DNA of 64,000 nucleotides, from assembly GCF_028335745.1 (NCBI RefSeq), contig NZ_CP116477.1:3906001-3970000 (forward strand), written 5' to 3'. This document shows, one piece after another, positions 40,469 through 51,187 of this stretch; position 1 is the first letter of the stretch, and the number at the start of each line of letters is the position of its first letter. The position numbers were made by a program, and so were the translations under genes. This DNA comes from Pectobacterium sp. A5351 (lineage in GTDB: Bacteria > Pseudomonadota > Gammaproteobacteria > Enterobacterales > Enterobacteriaceae). The notes beneath the pieces were generated by a model. That model ran no database searches. It saw only the letters and a program-made list of their open reading frames with translations, and had not been told where the DNA came from.

Positions 40469-42088
40469 ATGCAGATCAACGGTATTACCCCGCAAGCCCT
40501 GACGGCTTATGGAATCCACGATGTCCGCGATATTGTCTACAACCCCAGCTATGAACTGCTTTTTGAAGAAGAATGCTCCCCTACTCTACAAGGTTATGAA
40601 CGCGGTATCGAAACCCAACTGGGTGCCGTAGCCGTCGATACTGGCATCTTTACCGGCCGTTCCCCGAAAGACAAATACATCGTGCGCGATGACGTAACCC
40701 GTGACACCGTGTGGTGGTCCGATCAGGGTAAAGGTAAGAACGATAACCACCCGTTGAGCCAGGAAACCTGGACGCACCTGAAGCAGCTCGTCACTACGCA
40801 GCTTTCTGGCAAGCGGTTATTCATCATCGATGCCTTCTGCGGCGCGAATCCAGACAGCCGCCTTAGCGTACGTTTCGTGACGGAAGTGGCCTGGCAGGCG
40901 CATTTCGTCAAAAACATGTTTATCCCCCCGAGCGATGAAGAACTGGAAGGCTTTGAGCCGGATTTCATCGTGATGAACGGCGCAAAATGCACTAACCCGA
41001 ACTGGCAGGAACAGGGGCTGAACTCCGAGAACTTTGTCGCGTTCAACCTGACAGAGCGCATCCAACTGATTGGCGGCACCTGGTACGGCGGCGAAATGAA
41101 GAAAGGGATGTTCTCCATCATGAACTACCTGCTGCCGCTGAAAGGCATCGCCTCCATGCACTGTTCGGCAAACGTCGGTAAAAAAGGCGATGTGGCGGTG
41201 TTCTTTGGTCTGTCCGGTACGGGAAAAACCACGCTTTCCACCGATCCCAAACGCCAGTTGATTGGCGATGACGAACACGGCTGGGACGACGATGGCGTCT
41301 TCAATTTTGAAGGCGGCTGCTATGCCAAAACCATCAAGCTTTCCAAAGAAGCCGAACCGGATATCTTTGGTGCCATCAAGCGCGATGCGCTGCTGGAGAA
41401 CGTCACGGTGCTGGCAGACGGCACCGTAGACTTCAACGACGGTTCCAAAACCGAAAACACCCGTGTTTCTTATCCGATCTACCACATTCAGAATATCGTT
41501 AAACCGGTCTCCAAAGCGGGCCATGCAACGAAAGTGATCTTCCTGACGGCTGATGCATTCGGCGTGTTGCCTCCTGTTTCTCGCCTGACGTCCGATCAAA
41601 CGCAGTATCACTTCCTGTCTGGCTTTACCGCCAAGCTGGCGGGAACCGAACGCGGCGTGACGGAACCAACACCGACATTCTCCGCCTGCTTCGGCGCGGC
41701 ATTCCTGATGCTGCACCCAACGCAGTACGCTGAAGTGCTGGTAAAACGCATGAAGGCGGCGGGCGCACAGGCCTATCTGGTGAACACCGGCTGGAACGGC
41801 AGCGGTAAACGTATCTCTATTAAGGATACGCGCGGGATTATTGACGCCATCCTGAATGGCAGCATTGATAATGCAGAAATGCAGACGTTGCCGGTCTTCG
41901 ATTTGGCGATCCCCACTTCGCTGCCCGGCGTTAATCCTGACATTCTCGACCCACGTGATACCTACGCGAGCGTCGAGCAGTGGCAGGAAAAAGCGGACGA
42001 CCTGGCACAGCGCTTTATCACCAACTTCGATAAATACACCGATGCACCAGCAGGCGCAGCGCTGGTGAAAGCAGGACCGAAGCGGTAA
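40469..42088 (+). CDS. pckA: Phosphoenolpyruvate carboxykinase (ATP)
   Basis: A 539-residue gluconeogenic enzyme converting oxaloacetate and ATP to PEP. Motifs: [15 protein letters not shown] near the N-terminus, P-loop [12 protein letters not shown] (about 246-257), metal-binding [20 protein letters not shown], and [20 protein letters not shown]. Start ATG 40469 has GAGGAG ahead; the frame is open 15 bp further to a TTG that forms part of the ribosome-binding site. Convergent with envZ across a terminator. Confidence 0.98.
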   Translation: MQINGITPQALTAYGIHDVRDIVYNPSYELLFEEECSPTLQGYERGIETQLGAVAVDTGIFTGRSPKDKYIVRDDVTRDTVWWSDQGKGKNDNHPLSQETWTHLKQLVTTQLSGKRLFIIDAFCGANPDSRLSVRFVTEVAWQAHFVKNMFIPPSDEELEGFEPDFIVMNGAKCTNPNWQEQGLNSENFVAFNLTERIQLIGGTWYGGEMKKGMFSIMNYLLPLKGIASMHCSANVGKKGDVAVFFGLSGTGKTTLSTDPKRQLIGDDEHGWDDDGVFNFEGGCYAKTIKLSKEAEPDIFGAIKRDALLENVTVLADGTVDFNDGSKTENTRVSYPIYHIQNIVKPVSKAGHATKVIFLTADAFGVLPPVSRLTSDQTQYHFLSGFTAKLAGTERGVTEPTPTFSACFGAAFLMLHPTQYAEVLVKRMKAAGAQAYLVNTGWNGSGKRISIKDTRGIIDAILNGSIDNAEMQTLPVFDLAIPTSLPGVNPDILDPRDTYASVEQWQEKADDLAQRFITNFDKYTDAPAGAALVKAGPKR

Positions 42089-42112
42089 ACACTGAAGAGA
42101 GTCCATAACGAA

Positions 42113-42140
42113 AAAGGCGCGGACTCCGCGCCTTTCTTTT
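42113..42140. terminator. Terminator between convergent pckA and envZ
   Basis: A perfect 10-bp stem aaaggcgcgg/ccgcgccttt (42113-42122 with 42126-42135) has a 3-nt loop. On the plus strand it is followed by cttttattc; on the minus strand the stem is followed by TTcg. It probably works in both directions. Confidence 0.88.
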
Positions 42141-42183
42141 ATTCATATCTGAACAGCTTTAATGCCAGTGCTGCCCAACATAC

Positions 42184-44261
<2,078 letters not shown>

Positions 44262-44427
44262 TCTCTTTCTCCAAAGGCGTAATAGCGCCGACGCTGCTAT
44301 TGTTCAGAAACACACGAATTACTGACAGTCGTTTCTGGTATACATTCTAGGCAAAATTGTTACAAAGCATATTAAAATTCGTGTAATCAATCATTTCCTT
44401 TGCCATCAGTCATAAAATAATCGGCGA

Positions 44428-44507
44428 TTTACGGTGATTGTCGCTTACGAAGAGAGTCGTTTATGAAGGCTGTGATTTATGAAAATTGCCTTTTACGAAG
44501 ATTATAG
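44428..44507. repeat. Five degenerate 16-bp tandem repeats upstream of ompR
   Basis: Units at 44428, 44444, 44460, 44476 and 44492 are each exactly 16 bp. They begin TTTACGGTG, CTTACGAAG, TTTATGAAG, TTTATGAAA and TTTACGAAG. The first nine bases are well conserved (TTTAYGAAG) and the last seven diverge. The array ends about 170 bp from the ompR start side. Confidence 0.75.
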
Positions 44508-44571
44508 TAACGCCGCCGACAATAAAAAGGCACGGTAGCGGCAAAAGCAGGAGAAAAAGAGAAAAGAGAGG

Positions 44572-44602
44572 GCGTTGCCACCCGGATCCAGGGCGACAAC
44601 GT
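44572..44602 (-). terminator. Possible terminator of the siderophore operon
   Basis: On the minus strand an imperfect hairpin with cgttg/caacg outer arms and ccctggatccggg inside is followed by a C/T-rich stretch (ctctcttttctcttttt). It starts 24 bp after the last gene of the operon. Confidence 0.5.
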
Positions 44603-44625
44603 AAGGCGGTTAGCGCTAGCCATGA

Positions 44626-45036
44626 TTAGCGCATCAGTTCATCCAGCACCACGCTCACCGACGGCAGTGCGGGCTGGAAAAAATGGCGCGTGGTCTTGTA
44701 GGGAAACAGGCTCTTTTCCGTCACGATCGTCTGCATAATCAGATTCTTGCAAAAAGGCTGTCCGGTCTTCCAATGGTAAACCGATACGCGAGGATCTTCG
44801 TAATCGAGCAGCGCGCAAGGAATATGCTTTAACCCCAGTTCGGTGGCGGCTCGTAGCCGATGGTTGCCATCCATAATAATTCCGGTCTCTTTCTCTATCG
44901 GTACCGGCGTCGTCCAGCAGCCACAGCGGCAAATATCCTCCATCAGACACTCCACGTTCGACATATCAACATTTTCAGAGGGAAGCAGGAACTGCACGGG
45001 CGTAAGGGCAATGTGGTAACTCATACCTTCAAACAT
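44626..45036 (-). CDS. ParB/SbnI-like protein, putative O-phosphoserine supply enzyme
   Basis: A 136-residue ParB/sulfiredoxin-fold protein. Its core is IMDGNHRLRAATELGLKHIP (about 52-71), preceded by VECLMEDICRCGCWTTPVPI. The DGxHR signature is shared with SbnI and archaeal SerK, free-serine kinases making O-phospho-L-serine. SbnI is about 250 residues, so this is a short form. Next to an SbnA-like synthase that needs phosphoserine, a kinase role is an attractive inference; a regulatory ParB-like role is the alternative. AGGAGG lies eight bases before the ATG. It is the last gene of the operon, 67 bp after the binding-protein gene, with a small hairpin (45068-45089) in the gap. Confidence 0.75.
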   Translation of the reverse strand: MFEGMSYHIALTPVQFLLPSENVDMSNVECLMEDICRCGCWTTPVPIEKETGIIMDGNHRLRAATELGLKHIPCALLDYEDPRVSVYHWKTGQPFCKNLIMQTIVTEKSLFPYKTTRHFFQPALPSVSVVLDELMR

Positions 45037-45103
45037 TATCCACCTCCTGACGTAACGGTCTCGTGTCGCTCCGGTTTATCTACCGGAGCCGCCTCTTATT
45101 GAC

Positions 45104-46264
45104 TTACTGCTCAAGACTGACGAAATAGCCCGGCTGGTAATCAACTGGTAAAAATTGCTGATGAAGCTGGCGGAAGGTGTCATCCGCATTGATATCGCGG
45201 AATAGGTCAGGGTGGAACCACTCAGCCAGTTGCTGAATCGCAATGAAATCATAGGGGCCGTTGTAGAACTGGTGCCAGATGGCATGGAAGGCGCGTTGCT
45301 GTTTCGCAACGGTGTTGGTATACGCAGGCCGCCCCAAAAACCATTCAAGCCGCTTGCGCCCTTCCGTCATGTCCTGCCCCGGCCCCAATCCAATCCAGCG
45401 CCCACCGGGCACGAAGGCTTCAAAGTTGCCGCTAGTGATGACGACGATTTCCGGGTTCTCCACAATCACCTGTTCCGGGTGCATCTGCATAAACGTGTTC
45501 GGCGCACTTTTCGCCGCAACATTATCGCCACCGGCCAGTTGTACGAACTTACCGAAGTTATCCCGGCCGAACGTCAGGCAGCATTCATCGGTGTACCCTC
45601 CCAATCGCTCAATGAACACGCGTGGAGAGCGCGGTTTTTTGGCCGCCAGCAGGTCGGAAACGCGTTTTAGCTGCGCCTCACGGAACGCGAGAAACGCTTC
45701 GGCACGCGCTTCCTGATGAAACAGCTTGCCGAAAAGACGCAGGGTTGGCGCGGTGTTTTCCAACGGGTGATAACGGAAATCGACATACACAATCGGAATG
45801 CCGACGCTATCCAGTATCCGGTCATAGCCCGCATCCACAATCGCCCGCTGCGCCTCAATGTTCATAATGATGACGTCCGGCTTGAGCGACACCGCCTGCT
45901 CCACGTCAAACGTGCCCTTTTCCGTACCATCGAACGTCGGGATTTTCGTCAGTTGTGGGAAACGATCGCGATACTGGTGCCACGTTGCCGGATCGGACTG
46001 AATCAGATCGCGCCGCCAGGCGACAATCCTTTTCGCCGGATCTTCCCTGTCGAGCATCGCAACCAGATAAAGCTGACGCCCCTCGCCCAACATAACGCGC
46101 TGCACTGGCGTGTTGACTCTCACCTCACGCCCCAGCACGTCCTTGATGACGGTTGACGTTTGCGCGATTTGCTCAGCCTGACCCGCCAGCGGCGACAGAC
46201 CGACCATCAACAGCGCACTCAGCAATAACCGACGGCAATGTTGCCGCGTCCAACGATTACACAT
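45104..46264 (-). CDS. Periplasmic iron-siderophore-type binding protein
   Basis: A 386-residue class III solute-binding protein. It has a signal peptide (RRLLLSALLMVGLSPLAGQA) and TSTVIKDVLGREVRVNTPVQ, the typical entry strand of BtuF/FecB-like proteins. LKPDVIIMN, GIPIVYVDF and a long helical linker follow, then QVIVENPEIVVITSGNF. It should bind an iron or cobalamin-like chelate in the periplasm. No permease or ATPase gene accompanies it, so it must use another transporter or work with the MFS protein upstream. Start 46264 gives a good signal peptide; 46297 is an in-frame alternative. It overlaps the MFS gene slightly. Confidence 0.85.
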   Translation of the reverse strand: MCNRWTRQHCRRLLLSALLMVGLSPLAGQAEQIAQTSTVIKDVLGREVRVNTPVQRVMLGEGRQLYLVAMLDREDPAKRIVAWRRDLIQSDPATWHQYRDRFPQLTKIPTFDGTEKGTFDVEQAVSLKPDVIIMNIEAQRAIVDAGYDRILDSVGIPIVYVDFRYHPLENTAPTLRLFGKLFHQEARAEAFLAFREAQLKRVSDLLAAKKPRSPRVFIERLGGYTDECCLTFGRDNFGKFVQLAGGDNVAAKSAPNTFMQMHPEQVIVENPEIVVITSGNFEAFVPGGRWIGLGPGQDMTEGRKRLEWFLGRPAYTNTVAKQQRAFHAIWHQFYNGPYDFIAIQQLAEWFHPDLFRDINADDTFRQLHQQFLPVDYQPGYFVSLEQ

Positions 46265-47507
46265 TTTCGATATTTCCCTTCGTCGAGAGAGCGTCATGTT
46301 TTTCCGCCTGTCTCCGCAGGCGTCGTAGCAGCATCAGCGAGACCAGGAAGGTCACCAGGTAAGCGGCGCCAACGCAGAAGAACAGCGAACGTAGTCCGGG
46401 GGAGTAGAGCACCACTCCGCCCAAAGAAATGCCCAGAATAGAGGCAAACTGGCTGACGCTTTGCGCCACACCGAGTAGGTAACCCTGCTGCCCATCCCCC
46501 GCCGAGCGAGAAATCAGCGCCATCAGAACGGGCGTCGTCGCCCCCAACAGCACGCCCCACAGAAAATAAAGCGGGATGAAAATCGCAATATCCAGGATCG
46601 TGGCGGCCGTCAACGTGACGATGGCGCAGGCCAGCATCACCACACACAGGCGGCTCAGCGTCTGCGACAGCGAGAGGTTTTCAAAATAGCGCGCCCACAG
46701 CGATGCAGAGACAATCACGCCGGTCGCCTGCAAGCCATAGCACAGGCCAATAATCCATTTATCCACCTGAAAAAAGCCGTCCATATAGAGGGAAAACGGC
46801 GTTTGCGGAATCATGCGGCTGGTCAGCAGCAGGCCAGAAATCAGCAGCAGACCGGAAATCGGAGACAGTGCCCAAATCAGCCTGCGGGAAGCGTTGTTTT
46901 GTGACGTATTCTCAGGTGGAACAGCAGGCACCACCGGCGCAACATGGGGCAGAAACAGCGCGACGGTAATGCCGCACAGCGCACACAGGATCGCCGCACT
47001 CAGGTTGATCCAGAAGAAGTTCAGGTAGTCGAGGATCAGCCCGCCGACAATCGCGCCCAGCAGCGATCCCACGTTAGTGGACACCTGAAGCCAGGCGAAC
47101 AGCCGCGTGCGCTGTAACGGGCTAACCACCGCAACACCGTAAGCCTGCGCGGGGGCGATATAGCCCGCACAGGCACCCTGAATAAAGCGCAGCGCGACGA
47201 TGATCCAGATATCATTCGCCCACGCTAGTCCAAGCTGGGTCAACGCCAGCCCAAACAGCGCGCGGATCATCATGGCTTTGTTGCCCAGCCTATCGCCCAT
47301 CCGTCCCCAGAAGGCGCTGGTCAGCATGATGCCCAGCATCGGCCCGACGTACACGGCAATCCCCGCGATACTCAGTTCCGCGCCGGACGACATACTTTCC
47401 AGATGCAGCGGCCAAAACGGCCCGCTCATCTCCATCGCCCCCATCGCGACCAGTTGCACGACAAACATAAAGTGGATGATGAACGCCACCTGCCCGCTTA
47501 AGCGCAT
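46257..47507 (-). CDS. MFS transporter of the siderophore locus
   Basis: A 416-residue protein with about 12 membrane segments in two halves. The loop 2-3 motif is GRMGDRLGNKAMMIRALFGL (about 68-87), the MFS signature GxxxDRxGxR. GACAGYIAPAQAYGV is in segment 5, the antiporter-type motif region. A central cytoplasmic loop lies at about 190-215. MFS genes in NIS siderophore clusters usually export the product (SbnD, FslB-like) and sometimes import it. AAGGAG precedes the ATG. It is 37 bp downstream of the opine-dehydrogenase gene on the same strand. Confidence 0.88.
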   Translation of the reverse strand: MRLSGQVAFIIHFMFVVQLVAMGAMEMSGPFWPLHLESMSSGAELSIAGIAVYVGPMLGIMLTSAFWGRMGDRLGNKAMMIRALFGLALTQLGLAWANDIWIIVALRFIQGACAGYIAPAQAYGVAVVSPLQRTRLFAWLQVSTNVGSLLGAIVGGLILDYLNFFWINLSAAILCALCGITVALFLPHVAPVVPAVPPENTSQNNASRRLIWALSPISGLLLISGLLLTSRMIPQTPFSLYMDGFFQVDKWIIGLCYGLQATGVIVSASLWARYFENLSLSQTLSRLCVVMLACAIVTLTAATILDIAIFIPLYFLWGVLLGATTPVLMALISRSAGDGQQGYLLGVAQSVSQFASILGISLGGVVLYSPGLRSLFFCVGAAYLVTFLVSLMLLRRLRRQAEKHDALSTKGNIENV

Positions 47508-47544
47508 GCGTCAGCTCCTTCGAGTTCCACAGCATTACCCCACT

Positions 47545-48702
47545 TCATTTCAGCCACTGCGGCGGGAAATAGTCGGGACGATCCTGCGTGGATGCGCCCA
47601 TGTAATCGCTGCACCACCGGTAGACTTCCTCAATATACGGCACGCTAACCGCCAGATTCTCCGCGATGGTCACCAGCAGGCTCAGGCCGTAGGCAATATC
47701 TTCCTGAAACACCCGATGCTGCGTATCAAACACGTACCCACCCCCGTCATGCTGTCGCAGCGGCAGGCCGATGCCGTGGTAAGCCTGATTGGTACGCAGC
47801 ACAGAGAGCATCGTGTGTGCATCGGCAATCTGATCGCCATAGGCATCGATAATCTCCTGCTTGAGCGGCAGTACCGAGTCCAGCCGCACGCCGAGCCGCG
47901 TTTCCAGCGCCGCACACAGCTGCTGGTTCTCTTCATCCATACGTTCCAGATAATAAGCACCGAGTTCCGGGCAATCATTCCACCAGCACAACGGCTGCGG
48001 AAAAGGTCGAGCGTGCCACTGCCCATAGGGGCCGATCAGGCCATAAATCACCGCACTGTGCATAATCGGGTTACCCGGTGTCAGCGTGATTTCCAGATAA
48101 TCCGGCAATAGCACCACGGGCGCAGAATAAAGCCGTTGCAGCAGCGCCATCAGCGCCTGCTGGCGCGCAGCCGTTTCACGCCGATGCGTAGCCGCATACA
48201 GCGTGGATTTTTCGCCCCCCATTTTGATCGACTGACCTGGCTGCAAATCAAACGCAATGTGCGCGACGTCCTTCATTCCCCAAATCACCGCGTTTGGCCG
48301 AGCAGCCAGCTCACGTTCAGCGAGCCAGTCAAAGCCGCAAAAACCGGGGATCGCGCCAACGTAAACCGGCTTGTCGGCGGGCAGATGGGGAACGATCCGC
48401 GCCAGCAGATCGGCACGGAAGTTGGCGGGAACGGTGATAATCACGACATCCGCGTCGCGGCAGGCTTGCGCCGGATCGCAGGTGACGCAGTCTGGTGTCG
48501 CCGTTAGCGTCTCGCCATCCGGCAGCAGTGCGTGTAGCCGCTTACCGTGCTGCTGATAGGCTTCCGGCAGGCGCGGATGGCTGCCCAGCAGCGTCACCTT
48601 AACGTCCGGCAGTTGCTTAAACAGTACCGTGGTGAGATGGCCGGTCTTGCCGGCCCCGCAAATCACCACGTTAAGCGGCTGCCCGCTTAGCGCTTCGGTC
48701 AT
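47545..48702 (-). CDS. Octopine/nopaline dehydrogenase family enzyme, putative diaminopropionate-forming step
   Basis: A 385-residue two-domain dehydrogenase. The N-terminal Rossmann domain carries NVVICGAGKTGHL (GxGxxG about 16-21) and a strand ADVVIITVPANF. The C-terminal helical domain has GNPIMHSAVIYGLIGPYGQW, where opine dehydrogenases have NPxxHPxxxLxN around the catalytic His. Opine dehydrogenases interconvert an amino acid plus 2-oxo acid with a secondary amine. The SbnA product (N-(1-amino-1-carboxy-2-ethyl)-glutamate) is such a secondary amine, and SbnB (ornithine-cyclodeaminase fold) oxidises it to 2,3-diaminopropionate and 2-oxoglutarate. No SbnB homologue is present, so this enzyme is inferred to take that step. 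AAGGAG supports start 48702; SbnA ends 10 bp upstream. Confidence 0.82.
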   Translation of the reverse strand: MTEALSGQPLNVVICGAGKTGHLTTVLFKQLPDVKVTLLGSHPRLPEAYQQHGKRLHALLPDGETLTATPDCVTCDPAQACRDADVVIITVPANFRADLLARIVPHLPADKPVYVGAIPGFCGFDWLAERELAARPNAVIWGMKDVAHIAFDLQPGQSIKMGGEKSTLYAATHRRETAARQQALMALLQRLYSAPVVLLPDYLEITLTPGNPIMHSAVIYGLIGPYGQWHARPFPQPLCWWNDCPELGAYYLERMDEENQQLCAALETRLGVRLDSVLPLKQEIIDAYGDQIADAHTMLSVLRTNQAYHGIGLPLRQHDGGGYVFDTQHRVFQEDIAYGLSLLVTIAENLAVSVPYIEEVYRWCSDYMGASTQDRPDYFPPQWLK

Positions 48703-48712
48703 CCTTGACTCC

Positions 48713-49729
48713 TTAGCTTGCCTGCTCCAGAGCAATCGCGTTGCCCAGCCAGCGATCCAGATCGTGCCATACGCCGCTATCTGTCAGATTACGCGCCGCC
48801 AGCCACTCTTCGTTAAACACCGTGTGCAGGTATTTTTCACCGCCGTCGGCGATCGCCAGCACGACGTTGCCGCCGATGCGATCCTGATAGATCAGTTCCA
48901 GCGCTTTATAGATCACCCCACCCGTCGAGCCGCCGACCAGCAGGCCGTAATGACGTGCGATATAGCGTGCGGTTTCAAACGCCTGCGCATCCGAAACCTG
49001 CTCGCCACAGTCGATGCAGCTGTAATCCAGCACCAGCCCCACGGTATCTCCCGCTGGCGTACCGGTGCCGGATTGATAGTAAGGCTTGCCGGGGTGCCCA
49101 AAGACGATAGAACCCACCGGTTCAACGGCAATGGTTGTAATATCCGGGTTATGGACTTTCAGGCCGTGTGAAATGCCGGTCATCGATCCGCCAGTGCCCA
49201 CGCAGCCGACAAACGCGTCGATCTTGCCAATCTGGCTGAACAGCTCGCGCACCAAGTCGGCATAGCCGCCCGCATTCGCCGCGTTGTCCGACTGGTTCAT
49301 AAACACCGCGCCGGGTATTTCCTGCGCCAGCTGTGCCGCCATGCGCTGGCGTTCCACCACCGCGACCTCATCTTCGCCGTAGTCGCCGGAGACATAGCGA
49401 ATTTCCGCGCCGAGCGCGCGCATGATGGCAATTTTGTCCTGCGCCGCATGATGATCGACCACGGCGATAAAGCGCAGGCCGTATTCAATCGACGCTAGCG
49501 CCAGCCCGATACCGGTATTACCCGATGACGACTCAACAATGGTGCCACCGGGGCGGATTTTGCCTGACTTCAGCCCGGCGACAATCATGTTTCGCGCCAT
49601 GCGATCCTTCATGCTGCCACCGGGGTTATTCTTCTCCACTTTTAAAAACAAACGCGTATCCCCATAGGGAACCGGAATTTGTATAACAGGCGTATTACCA
49701 ATCAAATCAGTTACTTTATTCAGGATCAT
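48713..49729 (-). CDS. SbnA-like 2,3-diaminopropionate biosynthesis synthase (cysteine synthase fold)
   Basis: A 338-residue fold-type II PLP enzyme. MILNKVTDLIGNTPVIQIPV opens it; PLP lysine 41 is in NNPGGSMKDRMARNM; the substrate loop is ESSSGNTGIGLA; the phosphate loop is GTGGSMTGISHG. Unlike CysK, it follows SbnA in style (length, SMKDR, and DYSCIDCGEQVSDAQAFETA in the C-terminal part). SbnA joins O-phosphoserine and glutamate. It overlaps neither neighbour when started at 49729, although its stretch begins 14 bp after the decarboxylase stop. Plain cysteine synthase is less likely given the neighbours. Confidence 0.87.
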   Translation of the reverse strand: MILNKVTDLIGNTPVIQIPVPYGDTRLFLKVEKNNPGGSMKDRMARNMIVAGLKSGKIRPGGTIVESSSGNTGIGLALASIEYGLRFIAVVDHHAAQDKIAIMRALGAEIRYVSGDYGEDEVAVVERQRMAAQLAQEIPGAVFMNQSDNAANAGGYADLVRELFSQIGKIDAFVGCVGTGGSMTGISHGLKVHNPDITTIAVEPVGSIVFGHPGKPYYQSGTGTPAGDTVGLVLDYSCIDCGEQVSDAQAFETARYIARHYGLLVGGSTGGVIYKALELIYQDRIGGNVVLAIADGGEKYLHTVFNEEWLAARNLTDSGVWHDLDRWLGNAIALEQAS

Positions 49730-49742
49730 GGTTCTGCTCCAT

Positions 49743-51146
49743 TCAGTTATCACTGGAAAAAATCAGCTCACCTTTCTTACCTTTGAACGCACACAGGCGC
49801 GCAGGCAGCGGATGCCGATGAAACGCGTTTTCCAGCAGGTCCATCTGGTATCCCGCCGTATTCGCGTAAATCAGTAAATCGCCAGGCTGCGGCACGGTTC
49901 GAAAATGAATCAATCGGTTCGTAATGACATCATCGTCCAGACAGCTGTGTCCGGCGATCCAGGCTTTGCCCGGTGTCGGAGACGTGTCTTTTTTGACGGA
50001 AAAAACATGCAGAGGATCAATCAAAAACTCAGAGTTAAACCAGGTTTCACACGCGCTGAAGCTACTGCCTTCGACAAACACGACGTAGTTGCCATCCGGC
50101 TGGCGGCGCGTGCGCGTGACGCGAAACACCGTAATCGCACTTTGGTCAGCCAGACTGCGTCCCGGCTCTATCGCCAGAATCAGGCCGTGCTGCTTGAGCA
50201 TGTCTGCCACACGGGTATCCCCGATTGAGGCTGACAGAAATGCCTCAAGGTAGTCAGTTGCCGAACGCTCGCCACCATACGGATAAAACGAGGCCGGCAC
50301 CTGACCGTGGCGGTAGTCTGCCCCACTCTGCTTCGCTAAATAGTCCTGATAGCGTGAAGCCGGAAGATATTGAATCGGCAATCCCCCACCGATATCAATA
50401 ATGGCGGGCTGTAATCCCTTTGAGCGCGCCCGCTCCAGCAACGGCAGCACCTCAGCCAATGCGGCCACGCGGGTGTCGGGTTCATAGCCGCCCAGATGGA
50501 AATGGAAGCCCTCCAGATGAAGCGCATTCAGTCTGGTACTCAACGTATCCAGGCAAATAGCGATCTCATCAGCCAGCATGCCAAACCGGCTGTTTTGTGC
50601 GAACGACGGGCGATAGCGCAGCAAAACCCGCACCGGTTCCGTCACGCGCAGTAAATCCGCCAGCGCGAGTACCTCGCCGAACTCTTCCGGCGAATCCAGC
50701 ACGATAAGCGCGCGGTGATAAACCAGCTCCGTCAGGAATTCGCGCGTTTTCGCCGGACCGGTGGCGCACAGCCGCGTGCCGTCACCGCCTGCCCGCAGCG
50801 CATCTTTCAGTTCCTGTAAGCTGGAAACATCCACGCCGACGCCCGCGTTAACCGCCGCCTGAACCAGCCCCGGTGATTTGTTCACCTTCGCGCCGTAGTA
50901 CAGACGGCAGTCCACATCATGACGCTGCAACACGGTTCGCAATGCCGCGATATTGTTGGCCACGGTGTGCGGCCAGACAATATTCAGCGGCGACCCATAC
51001 TGCTCAACCAGCCATGACAGCCTTTGCGGCGAGTTGAAAAGAAACTGCTCAATCTCACTATCCAGATAAGGCGTCAGTCTCTCAGGCCAGTGGGCCTGCG
51101 CGACAGAGGGGGAAGACACTGCGGCAAAGCTAAACAGGTTGCTCAT
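49743..51146 (-). CDS. Fold-type III PLP decarboxylase (SbnH/FslC-like)
   Basis: A 467-residue alanine-racemase-fold decarboxylase related to diaminopimelate, arginine and ornithine decarboxylases. PLP lysine 87 lies in RLYYGAKVNKSPGLVQAA. FHFHLGGYEPDTRV, IDIGGGLPIQYL and ILAIEPGRSLADQ are the cofactor-binding glycines and barrel strands. AGHSCLDDDVITN carries the C-terminal Cys/Asp pair. In staphyloferrin B synthesis SbnH decarboxylates the citryl-diaminopropionate intermediate; in rhizoferrin synthesis FslC supplies the diamine. The Y4yA-type annotation is another label for this subfamily. AAGGAG precedes the ATG; the TonB receptor gene is 41 bp upstream. Confidence 0.87.
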   Translation of the reverse strand: MSNLFSFAAVSSPSVAQAHWPERLTPYLDSEIEQFLFNSPQRLSWLVEQYGSPLNIVWPHTVANNIAALRTVLQRHDVDCRLYYGAKVNKSPGLVQAAVNAGVGVDVSSLQELKDALRAGGDGTRLCATGPAKTREFLTELVYHRALIVLDSPEEFGEVLALADLLRVTEPVRVLLRYRPSFAQNSRFGMLADEIAICLDTLSTRLNALHLEGFHFHLGGYEPDTRVAALAEVLPLLERARSKGLQPAIIDIGGGLPIQYLPASRYQDYLAKQSGADYRHGQVPASFYPYGGERSATDYLEAFLSASIGDTRVADMLKQHGLILAIEPGRSLADQSAITVFRVTRTRRQPDGNYVVFVEGSSFSACETWFNSEFLIDPLHVFSVKKDTSPTPGKAWIAGHSCLDDDVITNRLIHFRTVPQPGDLLIYANTAGYQMDLLENAFHRHPLPARLCAFKGKKGELIFSSDN

Positions 51147-51187
51147 CGCTATCTCCTTAACGTTCGGTTCCTGAAAAATGCCTATCC

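Larger units (their letters stand above)
44262..44625. promoter_or_regulatory. ompR upstream region with tandem-repeat array
   Basis: A 364-bp gap between the siderophore-locus end and ompR. The ompR promoter should lie in the A/T-rich part near 44330-44400 (minus strand). The outer part holds the 16-bp repeat array at 44428-44507 and a hairpin near 44572-44602. No coding frame was found. Confidence 0.55.

Noticed and set aside
40817..42106. A 429-codon minus-strand frame opposite pckA
   Set aside because: Long antisense frames are common opposite highly biased genes; it is rich in Arg, His and Gln, has no family motif, and pckA is certain.
45068..45089. Hairpin gctccggt/accggagc between the binding-protein and ParB-like genes, considered as a terminator
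   Set aside because: No T-tract on either side; more likely an intercistronic or mRNA-stability structure.
47200..48111. A 303-codon plus-strand frame opposite the MFS and dehydrogenase genes
   Set aside because: It spans two well-supported minus-strand genes and their gap, and its translation has no recognisable domain.
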